NCBI GenBank assembly: GCA_040376925.1
Contig: JBEIPU010000017.1
Location: 1-36,738, forward strand
Length of the DNA stretch: 36,738 nucleotides
Source: RAM1 sp040376925
GTDB taxonomy: Bacteria; Pseudomonadota; Gammaproteobacteria; Burkholderiales; Burkholderiaceae_C
Direction of reading: 5' to 3'
Shown here: piece by piece, positions 24,651 to 32,623 of the stretch
Layout of the letters: each line of letters begins with the position of its first letter
Position numbering within the stretch: the stretch's first letter is position 1
Position numbers and translations under genes: made by a program
Notes under the pieces: model-generated
The model's input: the letters and a program-made list of their open reading frames with translations, nothing else
Told to the model about the DNA's origin: nothing
Database searches by the model: none

Positions 24651-25610
24651 TCAGACCGCCGCCAGGTCCAGGATGCGCTGCGCTCGCGTCAAGACGTGGT
24701 CGTAGGTCATGATCGTGAGGTTGTGGAAGCTGGCGTTAAGGATCCGATACGCCTCCGCCTCGTCGGAGCTCCAATCGTTGGAGCGCCCGAAGATCAAGAT
24801 GCACCGCGGCTTGACAGTCCTTACCCCGTCGACCTTGTCCAAAAACTTGATGCTGTTGGCCTCCCGTTCGACCTCGAAGATGTATCGGGACGCCTGAGTG
24901 ATTGCCTTGACGAGGTCTTGGGAGGGAACATGGTTGCCGTGGTCCAAGGCGGAAGCCCAGAATCGCAACCCGCCGCCAGGCCGCTTTATCTCCACCACAT
25001 CCAAAAAGCCGTCGTAGGCTTCCATGAGGAAGTCGGAAATATTTTCTGTGTCGATGTCGCGCTCGTCGAGGATGCGGACGAATTCGCTACCGAGCACCCA
25101 GCTGTTAGCCTGAAACCACGCCTGCCAGCGCTGCTCTAACAGGTCCTCGCTCAGCATCTTCTTGAACTGGCGCACGGCTCTCGCGCGCCGGGCTTGCCGT
25201 AGGCCTTCGGCAAGCTCCTCTGGAATGATCTTGTGCTCCAAGATGAATCGCACCAGGTTCGCCGTCTCTGGAACCGAAAACAGTGCCCGCACCTGATCCG
25301 CGTTTTCGGGTGCGAAGGGCTTGTCCAAGGGAATGAAGGCGTTCACGCCGTGGCGGAACGGCTCGTAGTTCTCCTGGAGGAACGCGATTAGGGCCTCGAA
25401 CTCGGTTCCGTCTAGCGTGAGCTCGCTTTTCGGCTCCAAGCTCTCGGGCACCTCGTCGTCCATAAAGTCGCGAGGTTTGTTGTAGCGTCCGAGCTTCAGA
25501 TGTACTTCGCTCGGCCGCGTCTTGTGCGGGATCTTCCAGAAGACGGCCCGCGTGATCACCCTCTGCTTGTTCGCCAGCACGCGCGCAAGGCGCCCCTCGA
25601 CTCCAGACAT
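24651..25610 (-). CDS. sduA: Shedu immune nuclease SduA (DUF4263)
   Basis: A 319-residue single-gene phage-defence protein. The C-terminal DUF4263 nuclease domain (about 155-319) is clear: LLEQRWQAWFQANSWVLGSE, then DGFLDVVEIKRPGGG with the PD-(D/E)XK residues Asp204, Glu207 and Lys209, then VPSQDLVKAITQASRYIFEV and CILIFGRS. The N-terminal 150 residues are the variable sensing part typical of Shedu proteins. The ATG at 25610 is preceded by AGGAGAGG; the open frame extends about 120 codons further up but that part looks non-coding. It is transcribed leftward, facing ginD. In known cases Shedu oligomers protect against phages by nucleic acid cleavage. Confidence 0.9.
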   Translation of the reverse strand: MSGVEGRLARVLANKQRVITRAVFWKIPHKTRPSEVHLKLGRYNKPRDFMDDEVPESLEPKSELTLDGTEFEALIAFLQENYEPFRHGVNAFIPLDKPFAPENADQVRALFSVPETANLVRFILEHKIIPEELAEGLRQARRARAVRQFKKMLSEDLLEQRWQAWFQANSWVLGSEFVRILDERDIDTENISDFLMEAYDGFLDVVEIKRPGGGLRFWASALDHGNHVPSQDLVKAITQASRYIFEVEREANSIKFLDKVDGVRTVKPRCILIFGRSNDWSSDEAEAYRILNASFHNLTIMTYDHVLTRAQRILDLAAV

Positions 25611-26152
25611 AGCCTCTCCTTCTGCGGGATTCGAATGGCCCGCCATCATGGCAATGGTAACGAGAGGCGCGTAGTCCCGAAGCTGGCAGGTAGGATGCCC
25701 AGCCACCCGTCGCAAAGTCCCCCACCTGCCTGGCTTTTTCGCCTGCTGGGTTGCACGCCGGGCAGGGAGACGCGGCTTGAAGAAGGATCGGCACCATCGG
25801 ATCTCCTGTGAGTAGCCTACCTTTACTTCAAATTTCGCCATGGCACCGGCCAAGACGATTTGTCCCAACGCGTTGGCCGGTTCTTCGTCGTAGATCAGAG
25901 GGCGTCCGTGGTCACGAGCCGGATGAGCAACGAAGCGTCGCAGTTGGCAGAGATCTTCGATCGCAGCAGGCATCCTGTGGACATCCGCGAGATCTGGTAA
26001 GTCGCTGCATACCTGTTGGCCGGGCTCGAGGCGGCGGACACACGAGGTCGCAACGTTGAAATCATCGAGGTCTTTTGGGCAGCAGGCCGGAGCTCGAGAC
26101 GCCTTCCGGCCGGACTTGAGTTACGGCTCCGGCTTCGCCATACATTCTGGGC
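25611..26152. other. intergenic stretch with possible gene remnants
   Basis: About 540 bases between the divergent Shedu gene and the RX4H-motif gene. It must hold both promoters. A short plus-strand frame starts at 25923 (MSNEASQLAEIFDRSRHPVD) and stops at 26000, but the same frame continues plausibly after the TAA (VAAYLLAGLEAADTRG and onward), which suggests a decayed small gene. On the minus strand, a Shedu upstream frame includes IYDEEPANALGQIVLAGAMA, of unknown origin. Nothing here can be named. Confidence 0.4.
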
Positions 26153-27118
26153 ATGGACAAAAAACAGCCGCCCCCCAAAAATGCCTCCGTTGTGGTCTCG
26201 GCCACCAACACGCCATTCTCCCCAGCGTCTCGAACATCTACGCCAGGCGCCGCCCCCCGCCTTAACGCCGCCACGGTCCAACAACTGACGGAAATGATCA
26301 GGACCATCGGCGAGCTTCTGGAGCAGCCCGAGGTGCGCAGCGGGATCGTCGCCGTGTCGCGAAAGGTCGGCCAAGCCTTGGCCCCTTTGGCCCCCGCATT
26401 GAAAGCTTTGGGCTCGATGGCGCTGCTGGCAGGCGAGGCGGTGTCCAAGCTGCCAGCCCAGTTTCAGCAGACCGTGGTGGGACTCGCCAACGAAGGATGG
26501 TTCCTCGATCCCGAGCTTGCCTGGCATGACCTCGTCGAGTCCTACAAAGCCATCGCGGCCGGCGACGTGGCCGCCGCCGAATCCATCATGGTTCGGCATT
26601 TTGAGTCGCGCCTCGACGGCATCGAGGCCAAGCTGTCCGCCGCCTTGCCCCATCGCGCCTCGAAGTTCAAAGCGGCATTCTCAGCGCACCGGAGAGGCGA
26701 ATACGACCTGTCCATCTTGGCTTTCATGGCCCAGGCCGACGGCGCGTGCGCGGAGCTGCGCGGCGGCCATTTTTTCCTGCGCGATCGCAAAACCGGCAAA
26801 TCGCTGGCCGGATCGTCTTGGGGCATGGATGACGGGCCCCCCATGGCCAGGATAGCGCGGCGCGCGCTCTACGACGAACTCCCCATCCGCGAGCAGATAT
26901 GGAGGCGTGAGCAGTCCGGTTCCCATGCCTTGAATCGCCACGCCGTCATGCACGGGGTCTCCCTGGACCATGACACCATGGAGAACAGTCTTCGCGCGCT
27001 GTCGCTGCTCAACTACGTCGTCCTCGGGCTCGACGACGGCGAAGATTCCGCGATGGCCAAAGCCGGCAAGACCGCGTTAGGCTCCCTCGTCAATATGGCT
27101 GGCAATTACGGCAACTAA
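26153..27118 (+). CDS. unknown protein with C-terminal HEPN-type RX4H motif
   Basis: A 321-residue protein. The first 40 residues are polar and Pro/Ala rich. Residues about 45-110 are Ala/Leu-rich helices (VGQALAPLAPALKALGSMAL), followed by an amphipathic helical region. Near the C terminus lies LNRHAVMHGVSLDHDTMENS. Arg262-His263-x3-His267 fits the R-(polar)-x3-H pattern (RX4H) of HEPN ribonucleases, with helices on both sides as in that fold. HEPN RNases act in toxin and antiviral systems by cutting RNA. The family call is inference from one motif and context. No Shine-Dalgarno sequence is obvious at the ATG. It lies between Shedu (divergent) and a PLD-family gene (73-bp gap, same strand). 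Confidence 0.6.
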   Translation: MDKKQPPPKNASVVVSATNTPFSPASRTSTPGAAPRLNAATVQQLTEMIRTIGELLEQPEVRSGIVAVSRKVGQALAPLAPALKALGSMALLAGEAVSKLPAQFQQTVVGLANEGWFLDPELAWHDLVESYKAIAAGDVAAAESIMVRHFESRLDGIEAKLSAALPHRASKFKAAFSAHRRGEYDLSILAFMAQADGACAELRGGHFFLRDRKTGKSLAGSSWGMDDGPPMARIARRALYDELPIREQIWRREQSGSHALNRHAVMHGVSLDHDTMENSLRALSLLNYVVLGLDDGEDSAMAKAGKTALGSLVNMAGNYGN

Positions 27119-27191
27119 GGCTCCACACCGGGTTTGCCGCGATTCAAGTCCGATCGCCCGGCTCGACAATTGGGGAAAACTGGAGGAATCC

Positions 27192-28463
27192 ATGGAGGGT
27201 GTGTTCGCCAACCGCAGTGAAAAGCGGGACTTCGTCATCAACGAGCTGGAGCGCCGGGCGACCGACGAGTGCTCCGTCTACATCGCATCGGCGTTCTTCA
27301 CCCATTCCGACGTGGTCGAGCGGATCTTGGAGAAGGGCTGCAAGATCCTCATGGTGGTCCGCCTGGGCTTTCCCACAAGCCCCTACGCCATTGAAAAGGT
27401 CAGGAGGCACCAGAACCTCCAGCTGCGCATCTACACGGGTCACGCCTTCCATCCCAAGCTCTACATCTTCGGCGACGAGACGGCCTTGGTCGGTTCGGCC
27501 AACCTCACCCGCTCCGCCCTGCTCACCAACCAGGAGGTGATGGTGAGCATTGGGTCGGACGACGCCAGATTCGTCGAGCTGATGGCGATCTTCGAGGACT
27601 ACTGGGACGGCGCGGAGGTGCTCACCGACGAGCAGCTCGCGATCTACAAGGACCTCTACGACCAAAACGAGAAGATCCAGGAGAAGTCCGACGCGCTCGC
27701 GAAGAAGGTCCTCGAAAAGCTTGGCGACAAGTCGCCCGCCAACATCGACCGAGGCCAAGCCAAGCCCAAGAAGCAGTCGCTGTTCCTGACGACTTTCCGC
27801 AAGACCTACCAGGAGGCTGTCTCCGCCTTCAACGTAGTCCGCAGAACCTACGAGGCGAGCGGCTACCGCAAGGCGTCTGAGTCCGACGTTCCACTGCGCA
27901 TCGAAATCGACTCGTTCATCAGCTGGGTGCGCGAGAAGGTCGCGCCTGGCGAATCGTGGAAGTCGGGGCCGCTCAGGACCGAGCCCGAGCAGGAAAAGCT
28001 CATCGCCAGCCTAATCGCGCAATGGAAGACCGTCTACTGGAAGCACTTCGAGGAGACCATCGTCGGCGAGCGGTATCCCCGCTTCAACCGTATTCTCGGC
28101 TCGCGCGAGGCGATCTTGGCGGCGAACGACTCCGACCTCTTCGACGCCCTGGGCACGCTCCACTCCTTCTATGACCGATTTCGCTTCTTCGACGGCGGGC
28201 TCGCAGGTTGGAAGGCCCAATTCCCGACGTTCAACGACCCAAAGCGAACGCGCGAGACGCTGGCCTACATCGTCTACGGTGAGGGCGACATCGTGCAGCG
28301 GATGGCCAACGCCATCTACGACTCGCGATGGAAGCTCAACGAGTTCGGCCAAGCAAACGTCCAAGAACTGATCGGGTGGCGCAACCGGGAGGAGCTGCCG
28401 ATCATCAACGGCCGAACCACTAAGGTCCTGCGATACTTTGGGTCCAAGGTGCGGCAGCTGTGA
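27192..28463 (+). CDS. PLD-family (HKD) protein, putative nuclease
   Basis: A 423-residue protein. The N-terminal 150 residues form one phospholipase D-like module: IASAFFTHSDVVERILEKGC, then GHAFHPKLYIFGDE with His87 and Lys89, and ALVGSANLTRSALLTNQE with Gly101, Ser102 and Asn104. A single HKD motif implies that a dimer makes the active site, as in Nuc and BfiI nucleases. The C-terminal 220 residues are an unassigned domain ending in LPIINGRTTKVLRYFGSKV. A good GGAGGA precedes the ATG at 27192. Neighbours with nuclease-like motifs suggest a defence or restriction role; DNA versus RNA target cannot be decided. Confidence 0.85.
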   Translation: MEGVFANRSEKRDFVINELERRATDECSVYIASAFFTHSDVVERILEKGCKILMVVRLGFPTSPYAIEKVRRHQNLQLRIYTGHAFHPKLYIFGDETALVGSANLTRSALLTNQEVMVSIGSDDARFVELMAIFEDYWDGAEVLTDEQLAIYKDLYDQNEKIQEKSDALAKKVLEKLGDKSPANIDRGQAKPKKQSLFLTTFRKTYQEAVSAFNVVRRTYEASGYRKASESDVPLRIEIDSFISWVREKVAPGESWKSGPLRTEPEQEKLIASLIAQWKTVYWKHFEETIVGERYPRFNRILGSREAILAANDSDLFDALGTLHSFYDRFRFFDGGLAGWKAQFPTFNDPKRTRETLAYIVYGEGDIVQRMANAIYDSRWKLNEFGQANVQELIGWRNREELPIINGRTTKVLRYFGSKVRQL

Positions 28464-28495
28464 AGCGCGGCGTCGCGCAGCCCAAAGGGGTTTGA

Positions 28496-29185
28496 ATGTC
28501 AAACGCATCGAGCATATCGGCAGGCCGCCTTTACCGAATCATGGACTTCAGCCGAGTGGTACAAATGTTCGAGAAGGGCGAGCTCTACTTCTCACACCCT
28601 ACCGCCTGGGAAGACCCGTTCGAGCAGCGGGTGCAGCACCAAAGCAGCCACGCAGTCTTCGCGCAGTGCTGGTGTCAGATCGGCGTCTCGGATGCGATGT
28701 GGCGCATTTACTCCCAAAACGGCATGGGTGTTCGCATCTCCACGACAACGAAAAAGCTCTCGACGCTCGTAAGGGCAGCCATTCGGCCGTTTGGCTACGG
28801 GTGGGATTGCCGCGAAGTGGAATACCTCACCCAATACGACCTCAATGAACGAACAAAGGCCGTCGCGACGGAACTTGATCGCGATTTCAAGATTCAGAAG
28901 GCTGTGAACCTGCTCTATCTTAAACGCGAGGCATTTCGCCATGAAACCGAATGGAGGGCCGCGATCTACTGTCCGGATGCGGACAGAGAGCGCGTTCGGC
29001 CTGGACTTGTGGTGAAGGTCGATCCCCACAAGCTGGTGGACAACATCTTGCTGGATCCACACGCGCCCAAAGAGCTCGTCGAAGCCTTCCAGTTCTACTT
29101 CCAAAAGAAGCTGAACTACAAGCGTCGAGTAGGGCCGTCTGTCCTCTACAAGTCTCCCCAGCCGATTCAGATCATGCGCGAGTGA
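28496..29185 (+). CDS. DUF2971 family protein
   Basis: A 229-residue protein. The DUF2971 pattern is visible: RLYRIMDFSRVVQMFEKGEL, YFSHPTAWEDPFEQRV, then CWCQIGVSDAMWRIYSQNGM followed by GVRIST. The biochemical role of the family is not established. It begins 32 bases after the PLD-family gene on the same strand, preceded by AAAGGGG, so the RX4H-motif gene, PLD-family gene and DUF2971 gene (26153-29185) are likely one operon. A small 5-bp inverted repeat (CCACG/CGTGG) lies right after its stop. The next 240 bases hold no gene I can see. Confidence 0.85.
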   Translation: MSNASSISAGRLYRIMDFSRVVQMFEKGELYFSHPTAWEDPFEQRVQHQSSHAVFAQCWCQIGVSDAMWRIYSQNGMGVRISTTTKKLSTLVRAAIRPFGYGWDCREVEYLTQYDLNERTKAVATELDRDFKIQKAVNLLYLKREAFRHETEWRAAIYCPDADRERVRPGLVVKVDPHKLVDNILLDPHAPKELVEAFQFYFQKKLNYKRRVGPSVLYKSPQPIQIMRE

Positions 29186-29425
29186 CCACGGTCGTGGAGT
29201 GTCCCGCGCACGTCGACTGCGTCCAGGGCAGGTTGCAATTCCGATTGCGGCGGACTTAACTCCGCTTTGGACTGAATACAGGGAACATGTTCCTAATCAT
29301 ACGGCTCATTCATTCATACGACCGCGACACCTACGAAGCGACTAACTGGGATAGTGCCCTGACCTTTTGCCTCGAACATCTCAAGCTAACCTGATTTTGG
29401 ACGCTGCTGAGACGAGGTCCCTCGA

Positions 29426-30535
29426 TCAGTCGCGCCGTTCGACGCTCATGAAATAGTCCAGCTTCGCTTCGAAAATAGATTCTCGGACAGGCAGCCGCAT
29501 GGTGGTGTTTTCGTTCAGCGGGCGCAGATGCAGATGAATAAAGTTGCCGATGCTCTGCTCAAGAGCGGACATCGCCAAAGCTGCAAGCCTCTTGGCCGCA
29601 CCCAGCGCTTCAGTCAGGCCGTCGAACACGTTCGTCGAGTTGGCCAACCTGAACCAATGCAGATTTGCCGCGACATCGGCCGCGGGGTAAAACGTATTCG
29701 CAGTTTTCTTCCCGTGATAGATTTGAATATCCCATTCGACGTTGGGGTCGTTCAAGGTTGGCAGAAGCTGAGCCATCGTTGGATAGTGAAGAAAGCTCTG
29801 GTTCCGCGCTTTGCGCAACCAGGCGTTTTCCGTGTACATCGCCAGCAGCTCTGCCAAGACTGTTGCACCAGTGTCGCCCGGGTGGTTGGTCACGATGAAA
29901 TTGCGGAGCACGGCTTGCCCGTCCAGGATCACGTTCAGTTCGTTAAGCTTGCCTAGAAACATCCGCGTGATAAACAACACCTGCATCATGTCGGCCGACT
30001 GCTTTACCGGCTCGCGATTCGGGCCTGAACGTGACGTGATAAATGCCATCCGTTGTAGCCATGAAAGCTCGTCATGTATGTGACCCAGCAGCATCATGCA
30101 GTATCGATCAGCGTCCGTGAGCGCAGAAAACCTGTCGCGCGGAATGTCTTGCCTGAATAGCGTTATGAAACCTGCTGCCCGACGGCCGCCGCGCTTGGGA
30201 AATGTTCGACGTCTTACACGCATCTGCATTGAGCCCTCCAATTTACCTGTCTGTGTAGGCCATACCATCATGGTATCGGTGGTCGGAGGCGGTAGAATTT
30301 TATCGGGCGCACGCATGGGCACCATGCACCACCAAGCTTGCCGCACCGTGTCCACGCAGCGTGGGGTCGTAATCAGATGGGTGGCGTACTGCAGCATGCA
30401 GCCGCTGCGGTCCATGCGGGCGATCTGCCTATCGTTCATGGCAGCCATAGTCGGGTACCCGCTGGGATCGACCATGTACGCGTTCTGCGGGTGACGCCAC
30501 AGCTGGAGCATTCCAGCCTTTGCGCCGTACAGCAC
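29426..30535 (-). CDS. unknown helical protein with RNx4H (HEPN-like) motif
   Basis: A leftward gene of unknown family. Two starts are defensible: ATG at 30229, with GGAGG well placed (267 residues), or GTG at 30535 (369 residues). The segment between them has good codon bias and protein-like sequence (YMVDPSGYPTMAAMNDRQIA), favouring the longer product. The frame stays open upstream to an in-frame TAG at 30587-30589. In the helical core, WLRKARNQSFLHYP (Arg244-Asn245-x4-His250 in the long numbering) fits the RX5H variant of the HEPN RX4-6H motif, with Asn right after Arg as is common. A preceding helix pair (MMLLGHIHDELSWLQRMAF, VLFITRMFLGKLNELNVIL) suits that fold. Function is inferred only. 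Confidence 0.6.
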   Translation of the reverse strand: MLYGAKAGMLQLWRHPQNAYMVDPSGYPTMAAMNDRQIARMDRSGCMLQYATHLITTPRCVDTVRQAWWCMVPMRAPDKILPPPTTDTMMVWPTQTGKLEGSMQMRVRRRTFPKRGGRRAAGFITLFRQDIPRDRFSALTDADRYCMMLLGHIHDELSWLQRMAFITSRSGPNREPVKQSADMMQVLFITRMFLGKLNELNVILDGQAVLRNFIVTNHPGDTGATVLAELLAMYTENAWLRKARNQSFLHYPTMAQLLPTLNDPNVEWDIQIYHGKKTANTFYPAADVAANLHWFRLANSTNVFDGLTEALGAAKRLAALAMSALEQSIGNFIHLHLRPLNENTTMRLPVRESIFEAKLDYFMSVERRD

Positions 30536-30856
30536 GCCTTGTGGGGTGAGCTTTTTGCCAATGGGATCCCGCAGTGGGAATTTGCTCTACAGCGTGGGGG
30601 TCGGCGCTGGCGATTGCAGCTCTGGCGAGTCCGGCCGGGGGCAATCATTCGTGAGATTGGACGGGTTGCCGACGGCGCAAAACGGTGCTGCGCTGGCAGG
30701 CTACTCAAATGCAGCTTGGCAGGGGTCGATAGCGCGCAGCAATCGCGCATCCAGCGATTTGAAGACACAACGGGACATGGGACCCACAAAAATGGACGCA
30801 CATACAGTATTCATTCAGGTTTTGCGTGGCGTTTACTTGCCAGCCCTGCAGCGTGG
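30536..30856. other. gene-free gap upstream of the RNx4H gene
   Basis: About 320 bases between the RNx4H gene and the stop of the SRAP gene, both leftward. The RNx4H reading frame remains protein-like as far as an in-frame TAG at 30587-30589 (SKFPLRDPIGKKLTPQGVLY lies directly after it), so the 5' end of that gene may have been lost or interrupted here. No other gene, repeat or RNA is recognised. Confidence 0.4.
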
Positions 30857-31531
30857 TCAGCCGATGGGCAGATCCACTTGCTTGGCGGGGTCTGCGGCCC
30901 CGTGGCGGAAGGCTTCAACGGGCGGCACGCGGATCAGCGCCTCGGCCTGCTCCTGGCTACCATGCAGCCAGGTGTCCCAGTCGGAAGGCTCTATGGGTAC
31001 GACTGCGCGTTTATCCGGCGGGACGGCGCCATCGGGCTTGTGCATCAGCTGCAGCAGCGGGTGGCCGTCGCAGTTCTGGGTCAGCATGGTGAAGTTGGGC
31101 ACCACCTCACCGGTGGCCGGGTCGGTCCATTCGTTCCAGATCCCGGCCAGAGCCCAAGGCTCACAATCCGCGCGCCAGAAGCGCCACCAGATATTTTTGC
31201 CGGTGCCCCAGTACGGTTCGTCATAGCTGTCGGCTGGGATCAGGCAGCGCTGGCCTCGGGCCCAGGGAAAGCGGTATGTCCAGGTCTTGCCCACGGTCTC
31301 GCGCCGGGCATTGTTGGTGGACATCCGCCGACCCTGTGATGTCATCGGCGTGCGTGTCTTCGATGACGGCGGGATCATGCCCCACTGTGCAATCGCGCTG
31401 GCGCCGCGGGCCATTATGATCGGCGCTGCCGACAGCGGCGCGATTACGGCGGGGTAGGGCAGCTCGGGCAGCGTCACCAGGTGGCGCGGGTTGATCTTGT
31501 CGCGCGGGGTGGACTGGTATAGGTTGCACAT
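30857..31531 (-). CDS. SRAP-domain abasic-site protein (HMCES/YedK-like)
   Basis: A 224-residue SOS response-associated peptidase-fold protein. After Met removal the N terminus is the catalytic Cys2 (MCNLYQ). Other active-site elements are NNARRETV (Asn74, Arg76), Glu105 in CLIPADSYDEPYWG, and His164 in LLQLMHKPDGAVPP. These proteins form a stable thiazolidine crosslink with abasic sites in single-stranded DNA, protecting forks. No LexA box is seen upstream, and no clear Shine-Dalgarno sequence. The family is often encoded near ImuB/DnaE2-type SOS genes, so its presence here could be original neighbourhood or island cargo. Confidence 0.92.
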   Translation of the reverse strand: MCNLYQSTPRDKINPRHLVTLPELPYPAVIAPLSAAPIIMARGASAIAQWGMIPPSSKTRTPMTSQGRRMSTNNARRETVGKTWTYRFPWARGQRCLIPADSYDEPYWGTGKNIWWRFWRADCEPWALAGIWNEWTDPATGEVVPNFTMLTQNCDGHPLLQLMHKPDGAVPPDKRAVVPIEPSDWDTWLHGSQEQAEALIRVPPVEAFRHGAADPAKQVDLPIG

Positions 31532-31745
31532 CGGGAGAACTATAACGGCCGAATTCCGCGAAGGTGAAACGGTAATGGGCGATGACCAGAAGGCGTGACC
31601 AGTGACGACCTAGCTCAAGGCGTAGAGGGCGCAGGGGTGCATCGAGTTTGGCTTGGGCAGTCTGACGAGCGCTCAAACACAAGTGGAATGCGGTTGTGCA
31701 ATCGCGCTGGATTGGGGCATAGTGTAGGCAGATGAAGGAGGGTCC

Positions 31746-31976
31746 ATGCCGTCTGCGGAACATCACAGCGAGCTCGAGCGGCTCCAAGGCGTCTGGATCG
31801 GCGCCCTGGATGTTCAGAAGCGGGCGCGAGCCGAAGAGATTGCCGCATTCGCAGATTGCGCGCACGGTCGCGGTACGGGACCCAGCGACGCGCAACTGGC
31901 TGCGACCGAAAGCGCCTCCGAGACCGTAGATGCGGCGCATGATGCACTCTGGGCGTATTGGCGCGAACAGGGGTGA
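31746..31976 (+). CDS. small hypothetical protein, 76 aa
   Basis: A short acidic, Ala-rich helical protein (SELERLQGVWIGALDVQKRA, ETVDAAHDALWAYWREQG). It is supported mainly by an AAGGAGGG Shine-Dalgarno sequence 5 bases before the ATG and by consistent codon use. No family is recognised. It is divergent from the SRAP gene with about 215 bases between. The following 180 bases are AT-richer than the surroundings and probably carry the promoter of the copper operon. Confidence 0.55.
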   Translation: MPSAEHHSELERLQGVWIGALDVQKRARAEEIAAFADCAHGRGTGPSDAQLAATESASETVDAAHDALWAYWREQG

Positions 31977-32158
31977 TCTCGGTTTACGTGCACAACGCTC
32001 CGGTTGATTGCCCGGGTAAACCCTCGTATTGATCCCGAATCACCTTCCGTCCGTCTCGCATATCTCATGTTCTCGAAATCATTGGAGTGAACTTTCGAGC
32101 GCACAAATCATCTGTAGAAATAGCTCTCAAAAATCAAAGCCCTCCTACAATCTTCGTC

Positions 32159-32551
32159 ATGTGTGTTCGCCGCCGTCAACGCCTGCTCACAGTGCTCTTC
32201 GCGCTGCTCAGCCTGCTGTCCATGCAACAGGCAGTGGCTGGCTATGTTTGCCCAGTCGATTACAAGGTCGGCGAAATCGTCGCAATGGCTGAAGCAGGGA
32301 TGCCTTGCGCTGGCGAAATGGCCAAAGTCGATGCCGAGCAGCCCGGTCTGTGCCACGCGCACTGCGACTCTGCTCAACAAACTGTCGACAAGGGTCAGGC
32401 GCTGACGCTTTCGGGAGTTATCGCGACGGGCTTCTCCTACACGATCGAGCCACTTCGATCCTTCCCCGCGCGTCAGCCAGCGCAAGTTTCATTCTTGTTG
32501 CGAAGCAGGGCGCCGCCGATCGCAGTTCGCAACTGCTGCTTCCGAATCTGA
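32159..32551 (+). CDS. small secreted Cys/His-rich protein of the cus operon
   Basis: A 130-residue protein. The N terminus is a signal peptide (RRRQRLLTVLFALLSLLSMQQAVA-GYVC). The mature part holds possible metal ligands in a short span: CPVDYKV, MPCAGEM, and LCHAHCDSAQ. It is the first gene upstream of cusC, 72 bases away on the same strand, a place where small copper-related periplasmic proteins are commonly found in Burkholderiales. Its function is inferred from context: periplasmic Cu/Ag binding or sensing. The ATG at 32159 is preferred to the longer frame from 32087 because it places the signal peptide at the N terminus. Confidence 0.7.
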   Translation: MCVRRRQRLLTVLFALLSLLSMQQAVAGYVCPVDYKVGEIVAMAEAGMPCAGEMAKVDAEQPGLCHAHCDSAQQTVDKGQALTLSGVIATGFSYTIEPLRSFPARQPAQVSFLLRSRAPPIAVRNCCFRI

Positions 32552-32623
32552 AATTCCAGAGCGTTTAACCGCTGCCTGCGCTCTTGTGCACGGGCAGAGT
32601 GTTCTCAATCGTCTGGAGTTGTC

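Noticed and set aside
25611..25973. N-terminal extension of the Shedu frame to 25973
   Set aside because: The ATG at 25610 has a strong Shine-Dalgarno sequence and begins family-like sequence; the extension is Pro/Arg-rich and shares no Shedu features.
31532..31745. LexA box upstream of the SRAP gene
   Set aside because: No CTGT-N8-ACAG or close variant was seen.
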